A stretch of 64,000 bases of DNA. It comes from Pseudomonas sp. GTDB lineage: Bacteria; Pseudomonadota; Gammaproteobacteria; Pseudomonadales; Pseudomonadaceae. The notes below the pieces were generated by a model. It worked only from the letters and a program-made list of their open reading frames with translations, did not search any database and had not been told where the DNA came from. The stretch spans positions 78,985 through 142,984 of the forward strand of contig NZ_JAUXMX010000050.1 of NCBI RefSeq assembly GCF_030683065.1, in the 5' to 3' direction. Both the position numbers and the translations under genes were made by a program. Every line of letters starts with the position of its first letter. Position 1 is the first letter of the stretch. Below are positions 55,829 through 63,380 of the stretch, piece by piece.

Positions 55829-57172
55829 ATGGGAACCCCGGTCGAAATAGTCAACCGTTCGCCAGCCCAAGCAGCCGACCTGCCTGCCCTCATCCGCCAC
55901 TACGCCGAACCCCTGCCGGACCTGCACAGCAGCGCCTTCGCCGACCTGTTCGACCGCTACGGCGATGCCCGCGTGCTGCTCATAGGTGAAGCTAGCCATG
56001 GCACCTCGGACTTCTACCGCACCCGCGCCGCGATTACCCAATGCCTGATCGAGCGCCACGGCTTCAACATAGTCGCCGTCGAAGCGGACTGGCCGGATGC
56101 CGCGCAGCTCGACCGCTTCGCCCGCCAGCGCGACGCCTCGGCCTGGACCCAAAGCGCCTTTACCCGCTTCCCCACCTGGATGTGGCGCAACACCGATGTG
56201 TCGCGCTTCATCCACTGGCTGCACCACCACAACCACGCGCTGCATGAAACGCAGCGCGTCGAGTTTCGCGGCCTGGATGTCTACAGCCTGCGCAACTCCA
56301 TGGCCGAGGTGCTGCACTACCTGGATCAGGTCGACCCGCAACAAGCCCGGCAGGCACGCCAACGCTATGCCTGCCTGTCGCCCTGGCAAGACGAGCCGGC
56401 GCGCTATGGCTTGTTCGTCGAACATGGCCAAGGCGATTCCTGCGAGGACGCCGTGGTCGCCCAGCTCAACAGTCTGCTGGGCAAACGCCTGGACGCCTGC
56501 ACGCACGATCACGAACAACTCTTCAATGCCGAACAGAACGCCCGGGTAGTGCGGGCAGCCGAGCAGTATTACCGGGTCATGTACCGCGGCTCTGCGGCCT
56601 CATGGAACCTGCGCGACCGGCATATGTTCGACACCCTGCAGGCCCTGTTACAGCACCGCGGCCCGGCAGCAAAAGCCGTGGTCTGGGCGCACAACTCGCA
56701 CATCGGCAATGCCGCTGCCACCGCCATGGGCTGGCGCGGCGAATTCAACATCGGCCAACTCAGCCGGCTTGCCTGGGGCCACGACGCCGTACTGATCGGC
56801 ATGGGCACCGACCATGGCCAGGTCGCGGCCGCCGATGACTGGGATGGCGAAATGCATATAAAGGACGTCCGCCCGGCACGCCCCAACAGCTGGGAATATC
56901 AATTTCACCAAAGCGGCCTCAGTGCCGCCCTGCTCGACTGGCGCGACCCCAAGCGCCAACGCCTGCGCGACGGCTTGTCCACCCTCCTGCTCGAACGCGC
57001 CATCGGCGTTATCTACCGGCCGCTGACCGAACTGCAAAGCCACTACTTCCAGGCCGTGCTGGCCAATCAGTTCGATGCCTTCATCTGGCTCGACGAAACC
57101 CACCCGATCAAACCACTCAGCGCCCCCGCCAGTACCAGCCACGACGACGAAACCTACCCGTTCGGGATCTAA
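55829..57172 (+). CDS. Erythromycin esterase family protein
   Basis: This 447-residue protein has the EreA/EreB-family motifs GEASHGTSDFYRTRAAIT (catalytic His), VAVEADWPDA, the FRGLDVYSL block, KAVVWAHNSHIGNA with a second His, and IGVIYRP near the C-terminus. Characterised members open macrolide lactones, but most chromosomal members are unassigned, so resistance cannot be claimed. It is the last gene before the integron and is typical core-genome GC-rich DNA. Confidence 0.85.
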   Translation: MGTPVEIVNRSPAQAADLPALIRHYAEPLPDLHSSAFADLFDRYGDARVLLIGEASHGTSDFYRTRAAITQCLIERHGFNIVAVEADWPDAAQLDRFARQRDASAWTQSAFTRFPTWMWRNTDVSRFIHWLHHHNHALHETQRVEFRGLDVYSLRNSMAEVLHYLDQVDPQQARQARQRYACLSPWQDEPARYGLFVEHGQGDSCEDAVVAQLNSLLGKRLDACTHDHEQLFNAEQNARVVRAAEQYYRVMYRGSAASWNLRDRHMFDTLQALLQHRGPAAKAVVWAHNSHIGNAAATAMGWRGEFNIGQLSRLAWGHDAVLIGMGTDHGQVAAADDWDGEMHIKDVRPARPNSWEYQFHQSGLSAALLDWRDPKRQRLRDGLSTLLLERAIGVIYRPLTELQSHYFQAVLANQFDAFIWLDETHPIKPLSAPASTSHDDETYPFGI

Positions 57173-57449
57173 CACGCCTGATCGCCACGCAACCCACACC
57201 ACTACTGGCGGCGGGCGCTGCAAACAAACGCTGCACTGGCGCCTGAAAACTGCCGAACAAGCACCTCACCGGGTATTTGCCGGGCCGCACACGCCTTGGC
57301 TTGGTTCAGCCAGCGCACTGCACTATGCTCGGCCAGGCACAGGGAATGTCAGCCCCCGCCTAGTCGGCAAGGACCGTCGCAACGCCCTGCCTTTTTAATC
57401 CATCCATCGCCAGTCCCGTCGTGCGCAAGGGGGGCGGTAGCGTGCCTGA

Positions 57450-57638
57450 GTCGCCGTCAGCCCAAAGGGCCATGCACGCCTCAACCTTCGCCGCCGCCCT
57501 CTCGCCTGGATGCTGATAACGGTGAAGACCAATAAAGCGCGTTACCCACACGCTATAAACTTGCTCAATGCGAATCGGCTCATGCTTCAAGCGAACCTGC
57601 TCACGAACCTGATTGAGCAACCGAGGCTTTCCGTCCAT
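57450..57638 (-). pseudogene. intI: Integron integrase IntI, N-terminal remnant
   Basis: Reading minus from the ATG at 57638 gives KPRLLNQVREQVRLKHEPIR then IEQVYSVWVTRFIGLHRYQHPGERAAAKVEACMAL. This aligns with the IntI N-terminal SAM-like domain (KPxLLxQVRxxIRxKHYSxRTExxYVxWIxRFIxFHxxRHPxxMGAxEVEAFLxxLA). Similarity stops after about 60 residues and the frame ends at 57360, so the catalytic domain with the RHRY residues is gone. Orientation opposite to the cassettes is as expected for IntI. The array is therefore likely immobile unless IntI is supplied in trans. Confidence 0.8.
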
Positions 57639-57760
57639 GGTGTATAACTTTCTTTTTTGCCGAATCACCGCTGCAGCCCTGAGCCTAGAAGGCCCAGCAC
57701 GACGCGACAAGAAGGTTATCCACCACGCCCTGAAAAGCGTAACGACACCATGTGGTGTCT

Positions 57761-57774
57761 ATTTAACCTTAGGC
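57761..57774 (+). other. Possible decayed attI / first recombination site
   Basis: ATTTAAC (fits RYYYAAC) is followed directly by CTTAGGC, one base off the GTTAGGC core, 123 bases from the IntI remnant start and 14 bases before the first cassette ORF. Position is right for attI. The sequence evidence is weak. Confidence 0.35.
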
Positions 57775-57787
57775 TTAAGGGATAATC

Positions 57788-58243
57788 ATGGCCACTCAAG
57801 AGGAGCTTGAAGTTCACCGAAGGCTCCATGAATCACAAGACAAACACACATATTTCCTACTCGCAGCAGTCGGCGCTTGCGTAGGTTTTTCAATAACACA
57901 GAGCAATCAGGTAGCTTTAGGTATTCAGCAATTGCCGTTAGCAATTGCTGTGATCATGTGGGGGCTAAGTTTTTACTGTGGCTGCAGATATCTACAGACA
58001 AAACAATTAATAACACATGCAAACACAGAGTATTTAAAAGCGGAAAACGGGCGACATCCTTCTTCTGGCACTGAACCGGCAAAAATAGCTGTAGTCATGT
58101 TTGCAATTAGAGAAAGCATTAATAGCTCAGGAACAAGAGCATCTCGCTATCGGACAGCACAATTCTATCTATTCATATTTGCAGTTATATTCTATGTATT
58201 TTGGCATGTTATTAAAATGTGGGAGCGCACACCAATTGCCTAA
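57788..58243 (+). CDS. Cassette 1: small membrane protein
   Basis: This 151-residue protein has three membrane segments (about residues 22-40, 49-68 and 126-144) and a soluble loop of about 55 residues between the last two (KQLITHANTEYLKAENGRHP). The stop TAA is inside the R'' core site of attC1, a common cassette economy. AT-rich codons (AATA, TTA) set it apart from the core genome. No family is recognised. Confidence 0.75.
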   Translation: MATQEELEVHRRLHESQDKHTYFLLAAVGACVGFSITQSNQVALGIQQLPLAIAVIMWGLSFYCGCRYLQTKQLITHANTEYLKAENGRHPSSGTEPAKIAVVMFAIRESINSSGTRASRYRTAQFYLFIFAVIFYVFWHVIKMWERTPIA

Positions 58244-58310
58244 CAAATTCAAATCGCTCGCTCCGCTCGCTGGGACGGGCTAAAGCCCGCCCCTTAACCA
58301 AACGTTAGCC
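58238..58310 (+). other. attC1
   Basis: GCCTAAC at 58238-58244 and GTTAGCC at 58304-58310 bound 73 bases containing inverted arms (CGCTCGCT / GGGC-TAAA-GCCC). The 3' half matches attC3, attC4 and attC5 almost exactly. Confidence 0.85.
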
Positions 58311-58313
58311 CGC

Positions 58314-58732
58314 ATGGGTAAGTTCATGGGTATCGCACTTGAAAGCCTGGATAGACTATCGATTCGCGCCCTTGCGGAGAAGCACTCCGCAGAGCTTCGA
58401 GACGTAGCGCAATCTGGCGGAAACGTCTATCAAGCATCACTAGACCAGCAAGACAGAATCACAGAGTTTTCCAGCACCTTAGCTGAAGAAGATGTAATCA
58501 AGTACCTCAATATTTACTCCGAAGAGCTCGAAGCTTGTTCCAGCAAACAAATGATGAGACAACCGCTCTTCTTGCTGAGGCGCAATCTTCAAATGAGGCT
58601 GCAGCAGCGTTCGGCGGGTTCATTGGGCTTGCGATACTTATCTTAATCATCTTCATGATGTTCCGCCTAATGCTGCCTAACCATTCATTCAAGCCGACGC
58701 CGCTTCGCGGCGCGGCTTATTTCAGGCATTAG
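58314..58732 (+). pseudogene. Cassette 2: small membrane-anchored protein, apparent frameshift
   Basis: Frame one from GTG/ATG near 58314-58326 encodes a soluble helical N-terminus (ALESLDRLSIRALAEKHSAELRD, then ASLDQQDRITEFSSTLAEEDVIKYL). Past about 58530-58550 the protein-like pattern switches to another frame: TTALLAEAQSSNEAAAAFGG followed by the membrane segment FIGLAILILIIFMMFRLMLP. Joined, they would give one protein of about 130 residues with a C-terminal anchor. Either a one-base deletion has broken the gene or the sequence has an error. The second frame reads on through attC2. Confidence 0.6.
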
Positions 58733-58734
58733 AT
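58675..58734 (+). other. attC2
   Basis: GCCTAAC at 58675-58681 and a degenerate R' ATTAGAT at 58728-58734 bound 60 bases with the arms AAGCCGACGCCGC / GCGGCGCGGCTT. It differs from the GACGGGCTAAAGCCCGCC type of its neighbours and resembles attC sites of other gamma-proteobacterial integrons. Confidence 0.75.
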
Positions 58735-58757
58735 GTCACCTTTATTTGAGACTGCGC

Positions 58758-59579
58758 ATGGCCCTAACACAATCAGATAAAAGCATTGCCAGAGCGATTA
58801 AATGCGATGTAGAGAAATCCTCTACCGGATCAAAGCGTTTAAAACTACGAACACTCCTGAATAAGTTTAGAATTGAAAAAAGATCAGACGCTAACACTGC
58901 AAAAATCACAGAATTGCTAACTCATGAAGGGCTGACAATTAACCCCCCTATTGTTAGGTTCGGAGAGCGCTGGGAAATATCACAGCAGGACTGGATATAT
59001 TTATCCTGCGACGCACTTCCAGAGCAACCAACGCCATCAGCATTATCAACATGGAATGCAGATGGCTGGTTCGATAGGATTTCAGAGCTAGAACTCCGAA
59101 CAGAAAAAGAAGTTGAAACAAAATTTATAATACCATTGCTAACTCGCCTTGGTTATGGGGAGGATGATAGATACGACGGCATGCCTGTTCCCGCAGCGCA
59201 TGGATCCCGAAATACAACTCTTGTCATAGACTTCGCCCTATTCAACAACAGTGATAACTCATTAAGAAATCAACCTCTACTAACAGTTGAGGCAAAAAAA
59301 GAAGGGCGCCTGCTTAAGCAGCAAGAACTTTTAAATGCGCACAACCAAGCAAAAAGCTATTGCCTCTGGACTCAATGCGATTTCTTCTTGGTAACTGATA
59401 GCAAAACAGTTCAACTGTTTCATATCTCACGAGGGAGAATTGGACAGCTCTCACCAATATTTTCATGCGAGAGAGAGTTTCTATCTTCATGCTTTGGTGA
59501 GCTTTATGCCCGAGCTTCCAGAGAGGCACTGACAAACTACTATTTATCCAAATTTTCCACGACTGAAGAAACCAGCTAA
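58758..59579 (+). CDS. Cassette 3: PD-(D/E)XK protein related to HsdR N-terminus
   Basis: From the ATG at 58758 the protein is 273 residues. The C-terminal half contains a nuclease-like core: E118/E120 in RTEKEVETKFIIPLLTRLGY, D158 in TLVIDFALF, and E178-x-K180 in LLTVEAKKEG, followed by AKSYCLWTQCDFFLVTDSKTVQLF. This is the arrangement of the HSDR_N domain of type I restriction subunits. There is no helicase domain, so it is a stand-alone nuclease-like protein; the N-terminal 100 residues are helical and unassigned. Anti-phage function is inference. Confidence 0.75.
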   Translation: MALTQSDKSIARAIKCDVEKSSTGSKRLKLRTLLNKFRIEKRSDANTAKITELLTHEGLTINPPIVRFGERWEISQQDWIYLSCDALPEQPTPSALSTWNADGWFDRISELELRTEKEVETKFIIPLLTRLGYGEDDRYDGMPVPAAHGSRNTTLVIDFALFNNSDNSLRNQPLLTVEAKKEGRLLKQQELLNAHNQAKSYCLWTQCDFFLVTDSKTVQLFHISRGRIGQLSPIFSCEREFLSSCFGELYARASREALTNYYLSKFSTTEETS

Positions 59580-59625
59580 TTATTTGCATTATTTAAAGAT
59601 ACCCGGTTAATGTGTACAGAATGCC

Positions 59626-59703
59626 ATTTAACAACTGGTATTAAAATCGCCCGCTTCGCTCCCTGGGACTGGCTTAAGCCCGCCCCTTAACCAAACGTTA
59701 GCA
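59626..59703 (+). other. attC3
   Basis: ATTTAAC at 59626-59632 and GTTAGCA at 59697-59703 bound 78 bases ending CTTAAGCCCGCCCCTTAACCAAAC, the resident attC type. It lies 46 bases after the cassette 3 stop. Confidence 0.85.
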
Positions 59704-59733
59704 GCAAGCGTAAGCATTCAAAAGGGATCGTGA

Positions 59734-60546
59734 ATGAAACAAATAAATTTTAAAATTTCATATCACCACGGCGATGCAGAAGATGGCCGACTTGATATGT
59801 ATGATGCATCAGTTTCTCTGCAAGGTTTTGCAAAGGCGCTATCTATTACAACACACGCCTTATTAAATGATGGAGAAATAAGAAAGAAAGGAAATACAAT
59901 TAACGGTGCTAAGTTATATATAAATCCTTCACGCAAGGGTAGCTTCGAGGAGCTTATTACTTTAGTCGTAGCCGACCCTTTCGCTGTAGCAATTGGCACA
60001 AGCGTTATCGCAAACGTATTCTATGACCTTATAAAGTGGACTTGGTCAAAAACACTAGACCAAGATTACACGCCAGAAACAGCTCAAGTTAAAAAACTTC
60101 AAGAACGTATCGAGCCATTTATTGGCGAAATGGAGGAGGCCTTAGAAACACCTCTAGAGCAAGCACATCGCCCAATTAAAAAATGCAACGACATGGTAAT
60201 TGTTATTAAACGAAGCCGTATTGGCGAGGTTGTGAAGCTGGACGCTGAAACTTTAAAAAGCGTTTCTATTCAAACCGAACAAGCAATTATTCGTAACATT
60301 TCTGGCAATGTAACCCGCTACAATATTCTTTCCGGCATCGGTAGGTTCTACGACGACAACTTGGAGAAAACGGTTTCATTCAAACTAGAAGAGAATGCAA
60401 GTTCTTCCCAGCGCCGCCGAATTACATGGTCACTTCATCATGCCCAAGAACAAGGCCAAGGAAAAATTAGTTTAGATGTAAAACGCGTCGTTTCTGCAAA
60501 AGGTGTTATCCGACGTTACTTGGTTCAGAATGTTTCCCGCGCTTAA
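59734..60546 (+). CDS. Cassette 4: conserved 270-residue protein of unknown function
   Basis: This 270-residue protein begins NFKISYHHGDAEDGRLDMYD, continues with ASVSLQGFAKALSITTHALLNDGEIRKKG and LYINPSRKGSFEELITLVV, has one hydrophobic segment (PFAVAIGTSVIANVFYDLIK, about 81-100), then a charged helical part and a C-terminal beta-rich domain ending VSRA. I have a sense of the N-terminal block being a conserved family found in defence-rich regions, but I cannot name a function. The AAGGGATCG ribosome-binding site precedes the ATG. Confidence 0.75.
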   Translation: MKQINFKISYHHGDAEDGRLDMYDASVSLQGFAKALSITTHALLNDGEIRKKGNTINGAKLYINPSRKGSFEELITLVVADPFAVAIGTSVIANVFYDLIKWTWSKTLDQDYTPETAQVKKLQERIEPFIGEMEEALETPLEQAHRPIKKCNDMVIVIKRSRIGEVVKLDAETLKSVSIQTEQAIIRNISGNVTRYNILSGIGRFYDDNLEKTVSFKLEENASSSQRRRITWSLHHAQEQGQGKISLDVKRVVSAKGVIRRYLVQNVSRA

Positions 60547-60550
60547 GAGC

Positions 60551-60627
60551 TGCTAACAAGGCGCTCAAATCGCTCACTTCGTTCGCTGGGACGGGCTAAA
60601 GCCCGCCCCTTAGCTTAATCGTTAGAA
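60551..60627 (+). other. attC4
   Basis: TGCTAAC at 60551-60557 and GTTAGAA at 60621-60627 bound 77 bases with the resident GACGGGCTAAAGCCCGCCCCTTA segment. It begins five bases after the cassette 4 stop. Confidence 0.85.
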
Positions 60628-60641
60628 GCCAAGGAGAGAAC

Positions 60642-61223
60642 ATGGATTGGCTAACATTTTTCAGCAGCGCAATTAATTCTCTTGCTTGGCCTGCAACGCT
60701 GATAGTCTTGCTTATATTAATACGTAAGCAACTGCCTCAAATTGCGAAGTCCTTACGTCGCCTCAAGTACAAAGACATAGAGGTTGAGTTTGGTGAAACA
60801 GCAAAGGCAATCGCCAACGAAGTTAAAGCTATAGTTCCTGCTGCGCAGGCAGAAAATAAAATAGCAGGCCAAGAAAAAGATGAAGTCAAAGCAAGGTTGG
60901 AAGCAATTGCTGAATTAGCGCCTCGCGCAGCAATTCTTGAATCTTGGTTACAGGTTGAGGCTGCCGCCGCAGATGTAATACGTCAAAATAACCTTGGTGC
61001 CTCCACTATCTACCCGGGGCCAATGCGCCTGCGTGATAGCCTTTTTAAAGGAGGTATTCTGAACAATCGTCAAATAGCTATCTTTGAGAAACTCCGAACC
61101 TTAAGAAATGAAGCAGTCCATGTACCTGAGGCTGAGTTCACTAAGGCTGCAGTTTCTAACTACATAGAGTCAGCTATAGCAATTGCCTCCTATCTTGAAG
61201 GCCGTGCAATGGCTTCTAACTAG
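60642..61223 (+). CDS. Cassette 5: membrane-anchored protein with HEPN-like motif
   Basis: This 193-residue protein has an N-terminal membrane helix (about 14-28), a coiled-coil-like middle (KAIANEVKAIVPAAQAENKIAG) and a C-terminal all-helical domain with LRTLRNEAVH, where R155 and H160 form the R-x4-H motif of HEPN ribonucleases, followed by a helix NYIESAIAIASYLEG. HEPN domains are common RNases in toxin and abortive-infection systems. A membrane-tethered form is unusual. No antitoxin gene is evident. Confidence 0.7.
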   Translation: MDWLTFFSSAINSLAWPATLIVLLILIRKQLPQIAKSLRRLKYKDIEVEFGETAKAIANEVKAIVPAAQAENKIAGQEKDEVKARLEAIAELAPRAAILESWLQVEAAAADVIRQNNLGASTIYPGPMRLRDSLFKGGILNNRQIAIFEKLRTLRNEAVHVPEAEFTKAAVSNYIESAIAIASYLEGRAMASN

Positions 61224-61289
61224 TGGTTCAAATCGTTCGCTTCGCTCACTGGGACGGGCTAAAGCCCGCCCCTTAACCAAACGTTAGGC
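61214..61289 (+). other. attC5
   Basis: TTCTAAC at 61214-61220 overlaps the last codons of cassette 5, and a canonical GTTAGGC at 61283-61289 ends the 76-base site. The resident GACGGGCTAAAGCCCGCCCCTTAAC segment is intact. Confidence 0.87.
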
Positions 61290-61344
61290 CACACATAGAA
61301 ACCGTGGGTCATCCACACAACCCCTATCTCACAAGGAATATCTA

Positions 61345-61557
61345 ATGGGCATAAGTGAACTCTTAAATAAAATTCATCCGAAAGATAATGAAGGAAATCA
61401 AACTAACGCCAATAAGGGCTCGGCTGGCACAAATCTGCAATATGACCAAGCGCAAGGGAATCGTGGAAAACAACTTAATCCAAACCAAAATAAAGTAAGT
61501 CCAGACGCCGACGACATGGATGAGGGCGATGTTTTTTGGCACGACAGCAGTGATTAA
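61345..61557 (+). CDS. Cassette 6: small hydrophilic protein
   Basis: The 70-residue product starts MGISELLNKIHPKDNEGNQT, is rich in Asn, Gln and Gly (GSAGTNLQYDQAQGNRGKQL) and ends with an acidic tail (PDADDMDEGDVFWHDSSD). It looks disordered. An AAGGAATATCT ribosome-binding site precedes the ATG. The acidic tail recalls small inhibitors or DNA mimics, but that is speculation. Confidence 0.65.
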   Translation: MGISELLNKIHPKDNEGNQTNANKGSAGTNLQYDQAQGNRGKQLNPNQNKVSPDADDMDEGDVFWHDSSD

Positions 61558-61589
61558 TTAACCAGTGAAAGCCTAAATAAATGTTAGGA
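61556..61589 (+). other. attC6, very short or truncated
   Basis: AATTAAC at 61556-61562 overlaps the cassette 6 stop, and GTTAGGA at 61583-61589 ends the site after only 34 bases. GCCTAAATAAATGTTAGGAC within it is a small inverted pair. It lacks the usual hairpin arms, so it is a truncated attC, possibly damaged by the adjacent insertion at 61609. Confidence 0.6.
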
Positions 61590-61608
61590 CGCAAATGGGG
61601 CGGAAATC

Positions 61609-61655
61609 GGGGTCAGATTAAGGTTTCCCATTAATCTTCTTCTGACCCCAATTAC
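61609..61655. repeat. GGGGTCAGA hairpin, left boundary of the AFG1 insert
   Basis: GGGGTCAGA (61609-61617) and TCTGACCCC (61641-61649) form the outer stem of a hairpin with inner GATTAA/TTAATC pairing. The right arm TCTGACCCCAATTAC (61641-61655) is the exact reverse complement of GTAATTGGGGTCAGA at 63307-63321. Confidence 0.8.
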
Positions 61656-61734
61656 TCGTAGACCTGAGACAATCGAAAAAAGCGGGAAGAAGCGGACTTG
61701 ATCGTACTTTCCTTACCATGTTGATAAACTCATC

Positions 61735-63240
61735 ATGTTGATGATGAAGACGGTGATGAAGACGGTGATGAAGAATATGGCAGCACAACATCGCGTTGCT
61801 CGGCGGTCCCTCCCGACAGGCCCCGTGACAGCGGCGTATGAACGCAAGGTGGATGCGGAGGAGGTGCGACGAGATGACGCGCAAGTCGCTCTGGCGGCAA
61901 AACTCGATGCCCTGCACGAGTCTCTTACCTCGCTCCCACCAGTACCCCTGCGCACCGACAGACCGACAGAGAGCAGCTCTACAAGCAGCAGTCCGCTGTT
62001 ACTGTTACTGACGCGATCCTTGGCATCCGCTCAGTCCTTTCTTCGAAAGAAATTCCATTTGTGGTCTTTTGGTCCACCACCGCGAGGCATGTACATTCAT
62101 GGACCGGTCGGGGTCGGCAAGAGCTTTCTAATGGATCTCTTTTACGCGTCGGTTAATGTTCCTGATGATTCTTGCTGTAATAATGACAGCCACAGCTTCA
62201 AACACGTCAAAATTACCAAACGCCGTGTCCACGTTCATGAATTCATGCTAGACGTCCATCATCGAATCTTTGTCTACAAACAGAAGCACCCACGAGATGA
62301 TGCGATACCCATCATTGCGCAGCAATTGGCACAGGAAGCCCAACTCCTCTGTTTCGATGAATTTCAAGTAACAGACGTTGCCGATGCCATGATTTTGAAA
62401 CGACTTTTTTTATTATTATTAGATTGGAATGTCGTGGTGGTGGCCACCTCGAATCGCTCCCCCGATGCCTTGTATGAGGGAGGCATTAACCGATCCCTCT
62501 TTTTGCCATTCATAGACATGTTAAAACACACGTTCGACATTATCTCCATGGAGGATTCCGCCAAGGATTATCGACTCGAAACTCGAGCTGATGGTCAATC
62601 CTATTTTTGGTCAAACAAGGATGTTCACGGCGATAATAATAGTGATAACAACATGCAGGCGCAGTTGAAAGAAATATTTGGTGGCACTGCATCCGAAACT
62701 GAGGCCGAGGCCATTCACGTACCCTTCGGTCGCACCGTCCAGGTCGCCCGATTGAATGACCGGTGCGCCTGGTTTGACTTTTCCGAGTTATGCTACCAAC
62801 CACTCGGCGCGGCCGATTATATTTCCCTCTGCGACCGATTTCAGGTCCTCATCATGGACCGGGTGCCGCAATTAGACGCCAATCACCTCGACGAAGCGCG
62901 ACGATTCGTGACCCTCATTGACGTGTGTTATGAATCTCGCACCCGCTTGGTGCTAGCGGCAAAAGTCCCGCTCGATGAATTATTTGTCGAGTTTGAAGCG
63001 CAAGTTGAAAGCAGTGATGGAAATGAAGAGTTGTTTGTCAGTGAGAAGGGGGGAAACTCGAGTTCCTTTGCGACGACCATGATTCGCACCAAAGAGGGTG
63101 AACAATTTGAGTGGTCGGCGACGGGTCGAAGTGGCGTGTCACTGGCACAATTATCGGCCGCCAATGATCTCGCCTTTTCCTTTCGACGAGCCGCGTCTCG
63201 GTTGGTAGAAATGGGTGGAAAGGAATGGGGACGGCAATGA
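61735..63240 (+). CDS. AFG1/LACE1-type AAA ATPase, eukaryote-like, in an integron cassette
   Basis: This 501-residue protein has TGPVTAAYERKVDAEEVRRDD at the start of the AFG1 domain, Walker A GPVGVGKS (123-130), RRVHVHEFMLDVHHRI, Walker B LLCFDEFQVTDVADAMIL (204-221), VVVVATSNRSPDALYEGG, NRSLFLPFIDMLK, LCYQPLGAADYISL and ARRFVTLIDVCYE. These follow mitochondrial AFG1/LACE1 (and alpha-proteobacterial ZapE) rather than gamma-proteobacterial ZapE. Ser-, Asn- and Asp-rich insertions (PTESSSTSSSP, DDSCCNNDSHS, GDNNSDNNMQ) and the end AFSFRRAASRLVEMG suggest a protist or algal origin. The N-terminus contains short MKTV repeats. AFG1 proteins act in mitochondrial protein quality control. No intron is visible; a contaminant must be excluded. 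Confidence 0.85.
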   Translation: MLMMKTVMKTVMKNMAAQHRVARRSLPTGPVTAAYERKVDAEEVRRDDAQVALAAKLDALHESLTSLPPVPLRTDRPTESSSTSSSPLLLLLTRSLASAQSFLRKKFHLWSFGPPPRGMYIHGPVGVGKSFLMDLFYASVNVPDDSCCNNDSHSFKHVKITKRRVHVHEFMLDVHHRIFVYKQKHPRDDAIPIIAQQLAQEAQLLCFDEFQVTDVADAMILKRLFLLLLDWNVVVVATSNRSPDALYEGGINRSLFLPFIDMLKHTFDIISMEDSAKDYRLETRADGQSYFWSNKDVHGDNNSDNNMQAQLKEIFGGTASETEAEAIHVPFGRTVQVARLNDRCAWFDFSELCYQPLGAADYISLCDRFQVLIMDRVPQLDANHLDEARRFVTLIDVCYESRTRLVLAAKVPLDELFVEFEAQVESSDGNEELFVSEKGGNSSSFATTMIRTKEGEQFEWSATGRSGVSLAQLSAANDLAFSFRRAASRLVEMGGKEWGRQ

Positions 63241-63306
63241 CGAAAGCTCTTTACCTTGCAAACCATTGAACCTATGGCAGATTTTTACCTAGGAAACACA
63301 CGGAAC

Positions 63307-63358
63307 GTAATTGGGGTCAGATGAAGGTTTTCGCCTAAATGTTCATCTGACCCCAATT
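63307..63358. repeat. GGGGTCAGA hairpin, right boundary of the AFG1 insert
   Basis: AATTGGGGTCAGATGAA (63309-63325) and TTCATCTGACCCCAATT (63342-63358) form a perfect 17-pair stem with a 16-base loop. The left arm also matches, inverted, the inner arm of the left hairpin over 15 bases. The type resembles hairpins found around REP-associated transposases, but none is encoded here. Confidence 0.8.
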
Positions 63359-63380
63359 TTCCCGCATTGGTGCGTTCATC

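Noticed and set aside
55829..57172. Macrolide resistance gene carried by the integron
   Set aside because: The gene lies outside the array, has core-genome composition and no attC, and the family is broad; resistance cannot be inferred.
58238..61289. GACGGGCTAAAGCCCGCC repeats considered as CRISPR or terminators
   Set aside because: They lie inside sites bounded by integron core sequences at cassette ends, so attC explains them better.
61345..61557. Cassette 6 as antitoxin of cassette 5
   Set aside because: They are separate cassettes with an attC between them; there is no overlap or sequence sign of a toxin-antitoxin pair.
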